Shown here: positions 18,484 through 29,608 of the stretch, piece by piece
Layout: the number at the start of each line of letters is the position of its first letter
How positions within the stretch are numbered: position 1 is the first letter of the stretch
Assembly: GCA_965649825.1 (NCBI GenBank)
Contig: OZ287696.1
Span: forward strand, 992,001-1,056,000
From: Penicillus capitatus
Lineage: Eukaryota > Chlorophyta
Direction: 5' to 3'
Length of the DNA: 64,000 nucleotides
The notes under the pieces: generated by a model
Database searches by the model: none
What the model saw: only the letters and a program-made list of their open reading frames with translations
Told to the model about the DNA's origin: nothing
Program-made: the position numbers and the translations under genes

Positions 18484-18821
18484 TCAAGGAAACACACGAC
18501 TCCATTGCATCCACACGTGATCATGAAACATCGATCTGCAACGCAGAGATCGACACTTTACGATCGTCGAGGGGCTGCTATCGGAATACCTGCTGAGATT
18601 CGCAGGAGCAGGAAAGGAAGTCGAAGACAGAGCGTCGGGATGGGCAAGGGTATGTAGTCTCTGGCGTTGCTTGTGCTAAGAGGCAGCGTCGGTGTCGATG
18701 GACGGCGGCACGGTATGAGATCGACCTTTGGATTTTTGCTGCAGTAGATGTAGAAACGCCCTTTGCGTCGCTTCACTTTGCAGAATTCGCAGAGTCGTTT
18801 GATCGACGAACGCACCTTCAT
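18484..18821 (-). CDS. Organellar ribosomal protein bL36
   Basis: ATG 18821 opens MKVRSSIKRLCEFCKVKRRK, then GRFYIYCSKNPK. After an intron of about 50 nt comes HKQRQ. This is the whole bL36 zinc-ribbon with its Cys/His ligands (C, C, C, H). The frame runs about 50 codons beyond the normal bL36 end before the stop at 18484, a Ser/Pro-rich tail that may be real or may end in an unrecognised intron. The frame is also open upstream of 18821 with other ATGs, but that would overlap bL17 exon 1 on the other strand. No obvious presequence follows ATG 18821, so the target organelle is unclear. Confidence 0.8.
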
Positions 18822-18858
18822 TTTTTCGATCCGACGTCGTCGAATCCGAAGAGCGCCG

Positions 18859-19504
18859 ATGAGACATCGCATCGCCCAGAGGAAACTGGGCAGGACATCG
18901 GAGCATCGTCTGGCCATGCTCAAGTGATGCATCGTTTCGCCTATCGACGTTTGACACCGTCGACAGAACCATGGTGACGCAGCTCATCAGACATGAAAGG
19001 ATCGAGACGACACTCCAAAAGGCAAAAGAGCTTCGCAAAGTCGCCGATCGAGTGGTGACCTATGCAAAGAAGGTCAGTGGCACGAGACCATGCTGTCGTT
19101 CTAGGGCGTTTCTGGCAACAGAACACGGATCGTTCACGGGAATTGGCAGCGGAGATTGTCCGTGGAGACGATGAAGTCTTCAAGCTCTTCACAGAGATGG
19201 CCCATCGGTATCAATTTCGTCAGGGTGGCTACACGCGGATCATCCGATCACGAGTGCGTCTGATCGACGCCGCGCAACTCGCCTATATCGAGTCCAATGT
19301 CTTTCCCTTACCTCTCTCTAGACACCCTCGCTCTCTAGGTTCGTCGATCGCGTCGGTGAACTGCGTCCCACTCGACCGCCTTTAAAATCGTTCATGCCGC
19401 GATCAGCCGAGGTTATGGCAGAGTTAACATCGACATCGGCTCAGCAGAGTGAGACAAATGAGGAGGAACCATCGACAGCTCCCGAATCCAAGAGCGCTGT
19501 TTAA
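18859..19504 (+). CDS. Organellar (probably mitochondrial) ribosomal protein bL17
   Basis: Exons 18859-18923, 18967-19072, 19122-19291 and 19339-19504 join to 507 nt, 168 residues. Introns are 43, 49 and 47 nt. The N-terminus is the classic L17 start: MRHRIAQRKLGRTSEHRLAM, then LKTMVTQLIRHERIETTLQK, AKELRKVADRVVTYAKK, and later VFKLFTEMAHRYQFRQGGYT and AYIEFVDRVGELRP. A Ser/Thr/Glu-rich tail of about 45 residues follows. L17 lies near the peptide exit of the large subunit. It starts at residue 1 of the bacterial protein, as mitochondrial bL17 does. It is head to head with bL36, start codons 37 bp apart. Confidence 0.9.
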
Positions 19505-20704
19505 TCTTCTTGATACACCATTCTCTAGAAGCTCTCTTCGAAATCGCTCTTGCGTATCGACTGTTGCCGAATATCTTGTTGAAACGACGCGATTTCGTTT
19601 CGCATTGCCTCCTGTACCTCTAGAAACGCCATTCCATCGATCGAATCATCAGCGGACTCGGAGGGAGACCATTTGACGGAGTGATTTTCATCTTCCGCAG
19701 TTTATTTCGTTGTCGCGTTCGTTCCTGCCGCAATCGCCCCGCCAACTTGGCCTGAATAAAAAGGTGATCTTGATCTCACAATGCACTTAAGTACTAGATC
19801 ATAGATGAGTTTATCTGCATCTTCTCTGAGCTGCTTTAGAGATGTCCTCGCCTGATTCCTGCGATTGTATCGTTTAGTCGAGCCGCAGACTCGGACGAGA
19901 CATACACTAGCATTTCTTCAGACGAAGGGTCCTTCTTAAGCTTCAACCAAAGTAGCTGATGAACGAAGAGCTAAAGGCAGAGCTGTCAGCCAGAGGGATG
20001 TCGTCTAAAAACGATGGGCTACTCGATAGTCTTTCTTTAGAACAGAGAGTCGCGATTTGCTCATCGCCACAGGCGATTTAAGGGCACGACTAGCACTGCT
20101 ACTCGCTTCTTCAGACATGAACAGGAAAACGTACAGACAGGCTTCTTGATTTGACAGGTCGACATACTCCAGTTAGCATCCGCGACGGCGTGTCTGGCTC
20201 GTCATCGATCTCCACTCGACTCCGTGTTACTCCGCGATGCCCGATCGTTACGATTGCCTCCGATCGCGATCGACTCCGTGTTCCTCCGCATTCGCTATCG
20301 ATTGTCACCGACCGTGAAGATTAATCGACAGATGCGTGTCATTGCGTAGGAGTAAATACTTGTTGGATGACATGGAGACCGACACTATACCACAACCTGT
20401 CTTTAGAAAGGCCGAGAAGATAAATCGCAACCGTCGCTCGTGCCCAAGGTCTTGTAAAGCGAACTGGAGATGCACGTTTTTTAATCGATCCATAGATCGA
20501 TGCATTCTATCGTCTAAGAAGAACTGGAACACGAAAAAACATCAAAAACGACAAAAAACGCAAGAAAACCTCCATTGATTGTCGCTGTGCGCGATTATTA
20601 TGCCTCTAACGCCGATACCATTTGACTTGGATGATGATCACGCACGTGCTGTTGATTTGGCAGATGTCCTTCTTGCTTTTTAGAATGACGTCTTTAACAC
20701 ATGA
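19505..20704. other. Spacer, no gene recognised
   Basis: This 1.2-kb stretch between convergent genes has no convincing frame; short open runs lack family motifs or plausible splice joins. A GATC-rich part lies around 20200-20290. I see no tRNA or rRNA. Confidence 0.5.
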
Positions 20705-21888
20705 CTATGCAGAAGATACAAGAATAAGAACGGTTACTACCAAGATTAGACCGATCACAGTAATTGTCAGGCACTGGGCTTTTCTATGAGAAATGGATGC
20801 CGGGACACTTCGAATGGTGTCGTTTCTTGGACAAACCCACTCGAGCTCTCTCCAAATTAATGAAGTGACAACAACGGCCAAAAACATGTCGATGGAATAA
20901 TGGTGGTGCTCCAGAACAGTGCGTACGGCTGTTTGACACAGCGCTGCCCAGAGAAGCCAACAGCATTGGCCTCGGTAATAGGCATGATAGAGCAATGGTG
21001 TCAATGTCCACAGATTACAATGGCCACTGCAAAATAGATGGAATGAGATGAGATGTGTAAGAAAGAGCGATACCTGAAGATGAGATCATTGCAACCACCT
21101 CTTCCCATCATTTCTCGGAATCCGGCGCGAATGAACTCTGTCCATGATGACGGAACAGGAGGAAAACGTCGCAGATAACATCCAGGCTTCGGACTCGGAA
21201 GCACGGTGAGCATGAAACAGACAATTCGGACAGTGCGGCTGAGGACAAGTGTCAGAACAAACCGTGACATCATACGAAATCCAGAATAGGGCACCTACAC
21301 GAAAGATACTTTAAAGTCGTCAGAGCAACCCGTCTGACCTGTTCCCATAGAACGGAGAGGCCGATGAGAATGGAGGATGACAGGAATTGCAGTGTGTGCA
21401 CCCAAGGAAAGGAAACCAGACGATGTGCAACTGGATACTGAGATGCTATGTAAAGCACAGCGATCTCGAGATTATCTTGAAGAGGTGCAATCCTTTTCAT
21501 CCGCTTTCGATCGGTTGCAGATACCACCCTAAACACAGACCCGATGCACTCGTGTCTTGTCGATCCTATGGCTAGACCAGACAAAGAAATTCTCAGTTGT
21601 CAATTCCAACGTCAAAAGCAAAGCATAGACGAAGAACGTCTTGACATGCGGCACTTCATCTCCCCATCTTCCAAAACGAAGCAGTTTCCAACAGGTGATC
21701 AGCACACCTAAACGTCCCATCACGATCATATCGACGTTCGATCGAACAGATCGCCATGCCGATGAGCAGGAGAGGGAGAAAAGCGATTCGCGTTATCGGG
21801 GCGATTTGGTATAGGGAGGCACCGATGAAGATGATGCGACAGGTCCAAGCGAGTAACGTCGGTTGTGTTCTACAGCGACGTCAGTCAT
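20705..21888 (-). CDS. Sphingomyelin/inositolphosphoceramide synthase-like PAP2_C enzyme
   Basis: Multi-exon, minus strand. The C-terminal half carries the PAP2_C signature: MGRGGCNDLIF joined by a 47-nt intron to SGHCNLWTLTPLLYH, then HHHYSIDMFLAVVVTSLIW. The two histidines and aspartate (SGH...HYSxD) match the catalytic triad of SMS and plant IPC synthases. Hydrophobic spans precede it (VRRVALTTLKYLS region, FVLTLVLSRTVRIVCFM). These enzymes move a phospho-headgroup from a phospholipid onto ceramide in the Golgi lumen. The N-terminal exons contain further membrane spans (RIIFIGASLYQIAPI, IAFLPLLLIGMAIC) but their joins and the start codon are unresolved; ATG 21888 is a guess. Confidence 0.7.
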
Positions 21889-22069
21889 GACACATCTGGC
21901 CTCACACGTCTCGCATCACAGACAGACGTATACGCTGTCTTGTCAGCAGAAGTCACTCCATTTCTGTCTCCCATCTCCAACGGCGCCTGGTGTTTTTGTC
22001 GACGATGCCAGGGAGAGATTCTTCGCCACATCGCGACACACTGGTACGGCACTATGTGATCATCGATCG

Positions 22070-24104
22070 ATGTCTTCCATTTCGTCATCTCGTCAAATGT
22101 CGCGCTCGTCTCGTTACACGTCGTTATCGCGCTTCGTGGAGGTGGAGTACGCACATGATGTCGAAGAGAAAGAAGCCTCAGCGATTCGGCTTCCTGTGGG
22201 AATCCGTTTTGTGCAGAAGTGTATTGGCAGACGGATAGGTTACGACGCCCACAAATATCTGGTCTTCCGATACCATTCCAGTCACATCATACAGAGATTG
22301 TCCATATTGCAGGCATTGGTTCTCACTTTTCTGATCTATGCGACGTATCATGCCTCGAGACGACCTCTGAATGTCGTGAAGCCGTAGAATCTATGCAGTA
22401 ATCCTGCAATGATTGCATGGAGAAAAGTTCTGTAGTCTTCTGTCGCCTTATGATGAGGTCTCTGCACACGTCAAAAGCTGTTCGGGGCATGGAGAGCACA
22501 GTACGACATCAAACCACACCACGAAGGGTTGGGAGCCTTTCATCGGCAAATCCGGAGAGGTCTGTCGATTTAGCCAAGGCATATGAGATGATTCTTCTTC
22601 ACTGTAGAAACTCCTTGTCGGACTTGATTTCACTTTTCTGTTTTCTTATGCAATTGGCGTGATCCTTGCTGGTCGAATTGCTGATCGGAGCAACTTGAGG
22701 CATTACTTGCTCTGGGGTACTGTTCCTGATCCAGTTGAGATACAGCATAGCTCAAAGGCTGTGCGTGTCGTTTAGGAATGGTCGGGAGTGGAGTCGTCAC
22801 AGCAGCGTTCGGCCTAGTACCCTCCGTATCCACCTCGCCCGAGACATAGATTTCTTTTAGGGTTATTTCTGGGGTATCCATTCCTATGCCTTCTACTTGA
22901 TTCTGCAAGTGCGTGTGAGAGCATGGTCATGTGCGCCGTGATGATGAGATGGATGGATGCCTGTATCAGATGGCGACTGGATTGTTTCAAGCATCGGGAT
23001 GGCCAGCCGTCATCGCCATTGTGGCCCAATGGTTCGGCAAAGACCATCTGGGACTTGTTATGGGGATTTGGAATGCCCATGCTTCGGTTGGAAACAGTGT
23101 GGGTTCTGCCTTGTCGGCATCTGTGGTGCATTATGGCTGGGGTAGTGCTTTCTTACTCCTCGGCAGCTTCATTGCAGCTACCGGCATTCTCCTTTGGTTC
23201 TTCATTGTCCCTCAGCCAATCGATGCAGGATACTGTCATCCCGCAAAAAGAGAAGCCAGAGAGCAGCAGCACACCTCCAGAACGACTGACAGTCTGGCGC
23301 ATTCCTCGGTGATGAATGACAACAGAAGAGTAAAGATTCTCAGTGTTGCTGTAGGGGGAAGCCGTTCCTTCTGAAGAGAGAAGGAGCATCACATGGATGG
23401 CCGCTCTTTCCATTCCTGGCGTGATCCCGTTCTCCATTGCCCTCTTTTTCAGCAAGTTCGTTGCCTACACCTTCCTCTTTTGGCTGCCGTACTACATTGC
23501 ATCCATCTGCATCAATGGCCACGAGCTATCTGCAGAGCAAGCAGGCGATTTCAGTATTCTCTTTGACATTGGAGGCATTGTCGGAGGTGCGATTGCTGGA
23601 ATTCTGTACGATATGAGTCATACAGGAGCTGTCATCTCTGCCGTCTATGGTCTCTGTTCGATACCTCTCCTGCTGATCTACAATCAACTGGGGCGGCATT
23701 CCATTCCTGGTAACATGACGTTGCTGTTCTTTTGTGGCTTCTGCGTCAATGGACCCTATGCTCTCATCACCACAGCCGTTTCTGCCACACTTGGCACCCA
23801 CGAGTCCATTGCTGGAAATGAACGAGCGTTGTCCACCGTGGCTGCTATCATTGACGGAATGGGATCTCTGGGGGCGGCACTGGGCCCAACGCTCACCGGA
23901 GAGATTCTCTCTGGCTCTGCCAGAAGCGGCGGCGGCGGCGGTTCTTTCAACCATGTCTTTGTCATGCTAACACTGGCATCGCTCTTTATGGTGTTGACTC
24001 TTGCACGTGTAGCCTGGATTGAAATCAAGACCAAGAAACGCATCGTTGCCGGTCCAGAGACCATCGAAATGGAAAAACTTGTGCGGAAATCCACTTCGGG
24101 TTGA
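22070..24104 (+). CDS. SLC37-type sugar-phosphate/phosphate exchanger (MFS)
   Basis: ATG 22070 opens a Ser/Arg-rich cytosolic leader, then the first span (LTFLIYATYHASRRPLNVVK), the SLC37 signature. Exons join through short introns of about 44-60 nt: KPLLSPYDEVSAHVK, GWEPFIGKSGE, KLLVGLDFTFLFSYAIGV, AFGLGYFWGIHSYAFYLILQ, then ATGLFQASGWPAVIAIVAQW and GLVMGIWNAHASVGNSVGSA. A hydrophilic loop separates the two six-helix halves, and the second half begins LSIPGVIPFSIALFFSKFVA. A five-glycine run lies in a late loop. SLC37 proteins exchange glucose-6-phosphate or glycerol-3-phosphate for phosphate, often in the ER. Its start is close to the SMS-like start on the other strand. Confidence 0.85.
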
Positions 24105-24410
24105 GATTCTAATAAACAACGGATACTATCTCCTCTGCTGTACAAAAAATGTTCATCTGTTCGGATGACTCCCCATGACCTCGATCATGAGTTCCACAAA
24201 CAGAATCTTTCCCTCTCAAACATATAGTATACATGACTCCACTCCACGAATGCCTAGAAGCCCAGTGGTTTCATCAACAGATGAAGGAAAAAGCCGTTCA
24301 TCAGCAAAGAACAAGCCGCCACGAGCATTGGCATTCATTTGAATTCGATCCACAAACGATCGACCCTCTGCTATAGCATAAGAATATGAATATTGGTACA
24401 GATGGATATG
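24105..24410. other. Spacer between convergent genes
   Basis: About 300 bp separate the SLC37 stop and the CSK-like stop. No gene seen. AT-rich runs may include polyadenylation signals for both. Confidence 0.5.
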
Positions 24411-25593
24411 TCAGTTGTCCAAGTATGATGGGGACAGTGGCGGCCTCACAGACAAAGCATCTGACTTGAAAGGGGAAAAAACGGGCAGGTGCTTTGGATC
24501 TGCCGTCAGTGCCGTCTCCAATCTTTGCACAACGTCCGACATACGTTCGCCCTGATGCTCGATCCCATGAATCATATCTTTCTCATACGTTCCTGTCATG
24601 CGTCGAAAAGAGAGCATTTTGGCATACGAGCGTACGGATTTGACAGCTCCTTTGCCTTCTTGAAGAATTGATTTTGTAAATCTCCTCTGTTTTTCTACAC
24701 TTTGGTGCGCACGGATCACGTCTCGATACTGTTCCATTGCGGACAACAATAGCCCCCTCGTTTCTCTAACGATTTCCATCTCTTCAGGAGATAGGGTCGA
24801 CGCAGGAGGGTCTGAAGAGGGAAGGGAGAGAAGGAATAGCCCAACAATGTCCATCTTTGCATCGATGATCGGAAAAAGAGCGCAGCTGCGCGCAGGAAGC
24901 ATCACCATCTCATTCTCTCTTAAGTACGTAGTGGTGTCGACATGGGCTGGACTGCAGCAGCTTGTGTCTGTGAGCAGGAGAGTGGTGTCGGTAAAGTGTG
25001 CTGCATCGGAAGCACTAGGACCCAGACCCATGCCTTCCATCAGCAGATCCATATTTGCCACCAACTCAAATTTCAATTGTTTGCCTCCATTGGGCGAAGT
25101 CGTCGTCGCCGTCGCCGTTTCTGGAACGCGACAGTAGATGGCGCCATCCACACGGGACCACTGACGTTTTAACGTCATGCGTAATAGACGTAGCGCTGAA
25201 GTGCACAAGTCGTGCAATCGTTGCCAATCCTGCACGCCGAGACACGTCGCGTGACGTCAACGGGTCCATCAGAGTACCGGTGTCCGGGTGGCCTCTCTCA
25301 AGGCAGTCGTTTCATGACAGGCGAACTTCGATGCCAACGGGAGACTGTCAATTTCCGTCTGCTCTGAAAGACACAGAGATGTTTGTACGTGCGCCTCTGT
25401 GGCAATGCATCGTGTTGCCTTTCACCCAGTTCTTTGTCGAGGCAGGGGTTAGGGTTTTTCTGGCGGCGGTCGACGAAACGCAACGAACGACAGGAGTGTG
25501 ACGTAGACGTGGCAATGCAATGACAAAAGGCAGACGCCTGCACCGACGACGACAGACAGAACCTGTCGATACCGATGACACGCGGCTCAACAT
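24411..25593 (-). CDS. Plastid GAF protein resembling chloroplast sensor kinase, kinase domain absent
   Basis: ATG 25593 opens a transit peptide (Arg/Ser/Val-rich, about 55 residues). Introns of 64 nt and 48 nt join QTEIDSLPLASKFACHETTA, then DWQRLHDLCTSALRLL and a GAF-like domain to about residue 260. After it comes a dimerisation helix pair: VRSYAKMLSFRRMTGTYEKD, MIHGIEHQGERMSDVVQRLE. This resembles the DHp region of chloroplast sensor kinase (CSK), which couples plastoquinone redox state to plastid transcription. No phospho-accepting His is obvious and the protein ends about 30 residues later. There is no HATPase domain. It could be a redox or ligand sensor that partners another protein. 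Confidence 0.65.
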
Positions 25594-25661
25594 GGCGGAT
25601 GGTACCAAAGATCCAGAAACGCCGACCATTAACAAAGAATGAAGTCCAATAACAAGATCCA

Positions 25662-26784
25662 TTAGAGAAGAGCATTGGCCTGTGGCAGTAGCAGGGAAGG
25701 ATTCTCTGCATACTTCTGAATAATGGCTTTGGTTCCACGCAGATCGTGGGTCTCTTGATGTTGCAGTTCTCCATTCAATGCATCTTCATAGACGTCCTTG
25801 TAATGAAATGAGCATTTGGTCGTATAGTGGCTCTTCTGGCGATTTTCGGCCATTTCGTGAATGAGCCACTCGGCAAGATCGGCAGGGAAGACGTCATAGA
25901 GCGCCTGGATGAGTTTTGACCCTTCTCGGCCTTTCTTGATATCGTATGGTACAAAGCGTATCTTCTGAACCGTGACAGGATCGAGCCACGATTTCACAAG
26001 CCTCCAGAGACCTTCGAAAATGAATGGGGCATCGATGACGAGATAGAGACCGAGACGTTCGGGATAGTGCACAGCAGATAGTCGCACAAACTGCTGTGCC
26101 ATTCCTGGATGCATATCTCCTGTCGAAAACCCGAAGAAATCGGATACCCAAACCCACTGCTCGACACCTTGAGGCATCATACGAATGGCCTAAACGCAGA
26201 GAAGGCGTTAGATAGGGAGAGGCGTCCTCTGTCAGAAGGGCATGGATGTATGTGTGCTCTGCTGTCCGACGCACCTGTTCAAATCGATTGATTAAGTGCG
26301 TCTTTCCTGCCTCCACTTCTTTGCAACGCGAGAGCTTCATGCAACTGTAGAACACGGGCCTCTGCAGCTTGCAATACCCGATGACGTTCATGTAATGCAG
26401 ACTGTATGCAAGAGGGTGCGGCACGGCACATAAGGACGGCGGCGTTACCCTGGATTTTTGGCACAGGTGTGGCATGCCAGTTTCTCGGGCTGCACTTCCA
26501 GGCGCCACTTTACCGAATCCTCAACGCGTGCTGCCGCCTGATGACACGATGCTGACGAGGAGCCAAGTCGAATCGAGTGATATCATTACCTTGTGCACGT
26601 CGCCTGCCGTCGCGCGTAGATATCTGTTAGCCATGGCATCGTCACAGACGCGGCGAGCCTCCTCCGTCAACAAATTCTGAAGCTGTGCTATCTGCATGGC
26701 CGTGTCCTTCATCGAATAAATGTCGTACAAATTCTTGCTCGGTTCTTCCTTTTGGCGACCAGCTTCCCCGCGACCATTCGTCAT
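25662..26784 (-). CDS. SEC14/CRAL-TRIO lipid-transfer protein
   Basis: ATG 26784 opens a Glu/Lys-rich leader and the CRAL-TRIO-N helices (ARRVCDDAMANRYLRATAGD, VHK), joined to AAARVEDSVKWRLE. Exons follow with YMNVIGYCKLQRPVFYSCMK and, after an 83-nt intron, GVEQWVWVSDFFGFSTGDMH, YPERLGLYLVIDAPFIFEGL, WLDPVTVQKIRFV. This is the lipid-binding lobe of Sec14-type proteins, with its conserved D-F-G-F and YPE-L-I-NAP-like line (here VIDAPFIF). Such proteins exchange phosphatidylinositol or other lipids between membranes. No GOLD or membrane-anchor domain follows. Confidence 0.85.
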
Positions 26785-27039
26785 AATGACGTCATTAGCT
26801 GCGAGCCCCTGGACCAGACCTTTTCGACCAACAAGGCCCTTTACTGTGGTTTATCTTGTCGATGCTATCGAGCCGTCGAATGGCATTCAGCCAATCGGCG
26901 ATCGAATTCGATGCAGAGTGGCGTGGCGCCATCCATCGAGGCAGAAATGAAGGCATCCGTATCTGATTGTCCCGCGGAACACGTGCGCATGTAAGGCGCA
27001 GCTTTGCCGTACGGATGACCATTCTGTTGGTTTTTACCA

Positions 27040-29293
27040 ATGTCTACCGCTACCGGCTCAACGACTTCCAATGTCGCAAGTTTGCTCCTGGAACGCGAGA
27101 CGGGAAATGCCTTTCCCAGAAGCGGTGCCAAGTCCTGGACGATGCGTGAACGTGAGAAGGGACTTCAGGAGTGGGTGACGAACGAAGCTTCACGTCACTG
27201 GCACAGCGAAAGCTGCACACTCAACAACACTCCACGTTCGACCATCGCTGCAACGATTAACAGAGACGGCTCTCTCATCGCCTCGACTCAGTGAGTGTCA
27301 CCCTCTTGGAAGCCATCACGGTGTTGACGACGCGGTTCTCTGTGCTGTTTGTTCGTTCGTGCAGTGGAGACCATACGGTGAAGCTTATCGACTTTGCGAC
27401 GGGTACTTACGTAAAGGATCTTTCAGGACATCGACGCACTCCTTGGACGGTAGGCATCGCATCACCTGTGTTACGGATGAAAGCGATGGCCTGCGTCATG
27501 GCTACAGGTCAAATTCCATCCTTTGCATCCAAACCTCCTTGTGAGCGGGTCGCTCGATTATGAGATCAAGTTATGGGATACGGATCATGGTGTCTGTCTA
27601 CAGACCAAAGATTTCGGTGCGTTACGAAGTTTACGAGAAATGTACTGTGATGTGACGTTTCTATTGGATACAGGACGTCAGATTTCGTCGGTGTCGTTTC
27701 ACCCCACTGGCAATGCTCTCGCAATTGCTGCAGGACACAAAGTAGCCTTTCTGCACAGCATCTGCGCGTCAGGAGATGAGATGGTGTGTTCAGTTGCATC
27801 TGTGGGAATTTGATGAGAACGAAGGGAGATTTGGAAAATCGAGCTGCATCTTCCGCACAACACGTACGATCCGTACGGTGCATTTCAGCCCCGGCAGAGG
27901 AAACATGATTATGGTATCCGAGCGCGTGGAGCCTCCGTCTGTGCAAGCCGAGATTCCACGACCCGGGACTCGATCGGCAGATTACGTCCCTGTGATGCAA
28001 CATCCACCTCATGTGCCATGGAACGACTTTCCACAGGATCCATGGGTGAGAGGAGCACAGGGTACGCCGCCAGCAACACATACAGGGAACGGTATGATGT
28101 TCTCTGTCCGTGACAATGCCTCTTTTGCTGCCAATTCCGCTGAACCACCACCACCAACGCCGCCGCTGCCCCATTCTGCAAACATGGCCCCGAGTTATCT
28201 TCCATTTGTCAGTACTTCGGCCGCCGCCGCCGCCGCTGCAGCTGCTGGAACAGAATCGCGAACCAGCAATGCGATTCTGAGACAGATTGGACAGTTTCCT
28301 CCACCGATGTTACCGTTCCCTTCGCTGGAGATGCTGCCGTCTGTCCAACGTCCGGGTCCTTCCGAAGACACCCTGCATCAGTTTCCAGATCCGCAGCGAT
28401 TGCCGCCAGTACAGAATCCGCTCTTTCCATCTGGATCCTTCTCTGGCAGAGTACGTAGTGGCAATCCACGACCATTGCACATTACCCATCCACAGACGCT
28501 TCCTATTCTATCGCTGATGCCAGCGAATAATGGGAATGTGGAGATAACGCGGACGGGACAGCCGAGTGAATTGCCACGTCCGCCGCCACGATTGTGGAAT
28601 CAGCATCCGAATACAATGATGCCTGTCCCTCCTGTCCATGGCAGCAATGATCAGCCACATGTCACGAAACTGTTGCTGCACAAATTTGATATCGATAAGC
28701 CGCATGTGGCTCTTACTCAAGAACTCATGAAGATTGACAACGCTGTCATCTGTAGTGAGATGGGCACACATATCTCGCCCTGTGGACGTATGATGGTGGT
28801 ATGTGTTGCTTCTCCGAGCCTTGATAAGCGTACGACTGGACTTCTTGCATTTCTTTATGAATTGCGCGTGATTTCACTGGAAAAACAGAACTTTGGCGAG
28901 ATCCTGCGCTCCCGTCAGATCAGCGCAGGTCATTGCCTGACTTCGGTTCAGTTCTCTCCCGGATCCGATATGATTCTTCTGTCATACGGAAAAAAGCACG
29001 CCTCTTTACTGAGAAGCGTCGAAATGAATGGTGCAACCGTCGCTCAAATTCACACCTTGCTGGAGCTGTACTCCGCCAGAACGCTGGCATTGGTGAGAGT
29101 GATGCATAGTGTTGAAGACGAGGCGAACACCGCATCTTTTCATCCCTATGCTGGTGAAGGGATCGTCTATGGCACGAAGAATGGCAAGCTCAAAATTCTG
29201 AGACACAAACGAACGCATACATGTGGTGACGGGGCAGAGATCAAAGACTATGAAAATGAGCTGTTGGAAGTGCTAGAAGATGAGATGAACTGA
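27040..29293 (+). CDS. AMBRA1/DCAF3-like WD40 protein
   Basis: ATG 27040. Five introns of about 50-74 nt split the first third, each keeping frame. The WD repeats at the N-terminus read RSTIAATINRDGSLIASTHG, DHTVKLIDFATG, LSGHRRTPWTVKFHPL, LLVSGSLDYEIKLWD, then ISSVSFHPTGNALAIAAGHK and LHLWEFDE. This STHGDHTVK/GHRRTPWTV pattern is characteristic of AMBRA1 and its plant relatives. AMBRA1 is a CUL4-DDB1 substrate receptor controlling autophagy and cyclin D levels. A long disordered Pro/Ala-rich middle (including a run of nine alanines) separates it from a C-terminal half-propeller (ICSEMGTHISPCGRMMVVCV, LTSVQFSPGSDMILLSYG, TASFHPYAGEGIVYGTKNG). This split propeller is also AMBRA1-like. Confidence 0.8.
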
Positions 29294-29608
29294 TTTCGGC
29301 ATAAGAGACCACCCATACAGAGCGGTGTTTCGCCTTGTCTGACTTCATTTCATCAGCAATTTCATGCCTGTTGGTTTTGAGCGGCTCTTTTTCATGGCAA
29401 AGTCAAGGCTACGCTTCAAAAAGCAACCCTGATGATGACGACGACCCGTTGTCGATGTATATCTATCTGAGGCATTCTAAAGCAAGGTAATGGCTAGATT
29501 GTCCATTCTTGTATTTGCTTCCATAGCGATTGTTATTCCAATATCAATTTTCGTAGAAAATTTTGACTGGATTCGAGTGAAGTACTCTTGTCAATGCGAG
29601 GAATGACA
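29294..29608. other. Spacer between convergent genes
   Basis: About 315 bp between the AMBRA1-like stop and the MutS2 stop. No gene seen. Confidence 0.5.
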
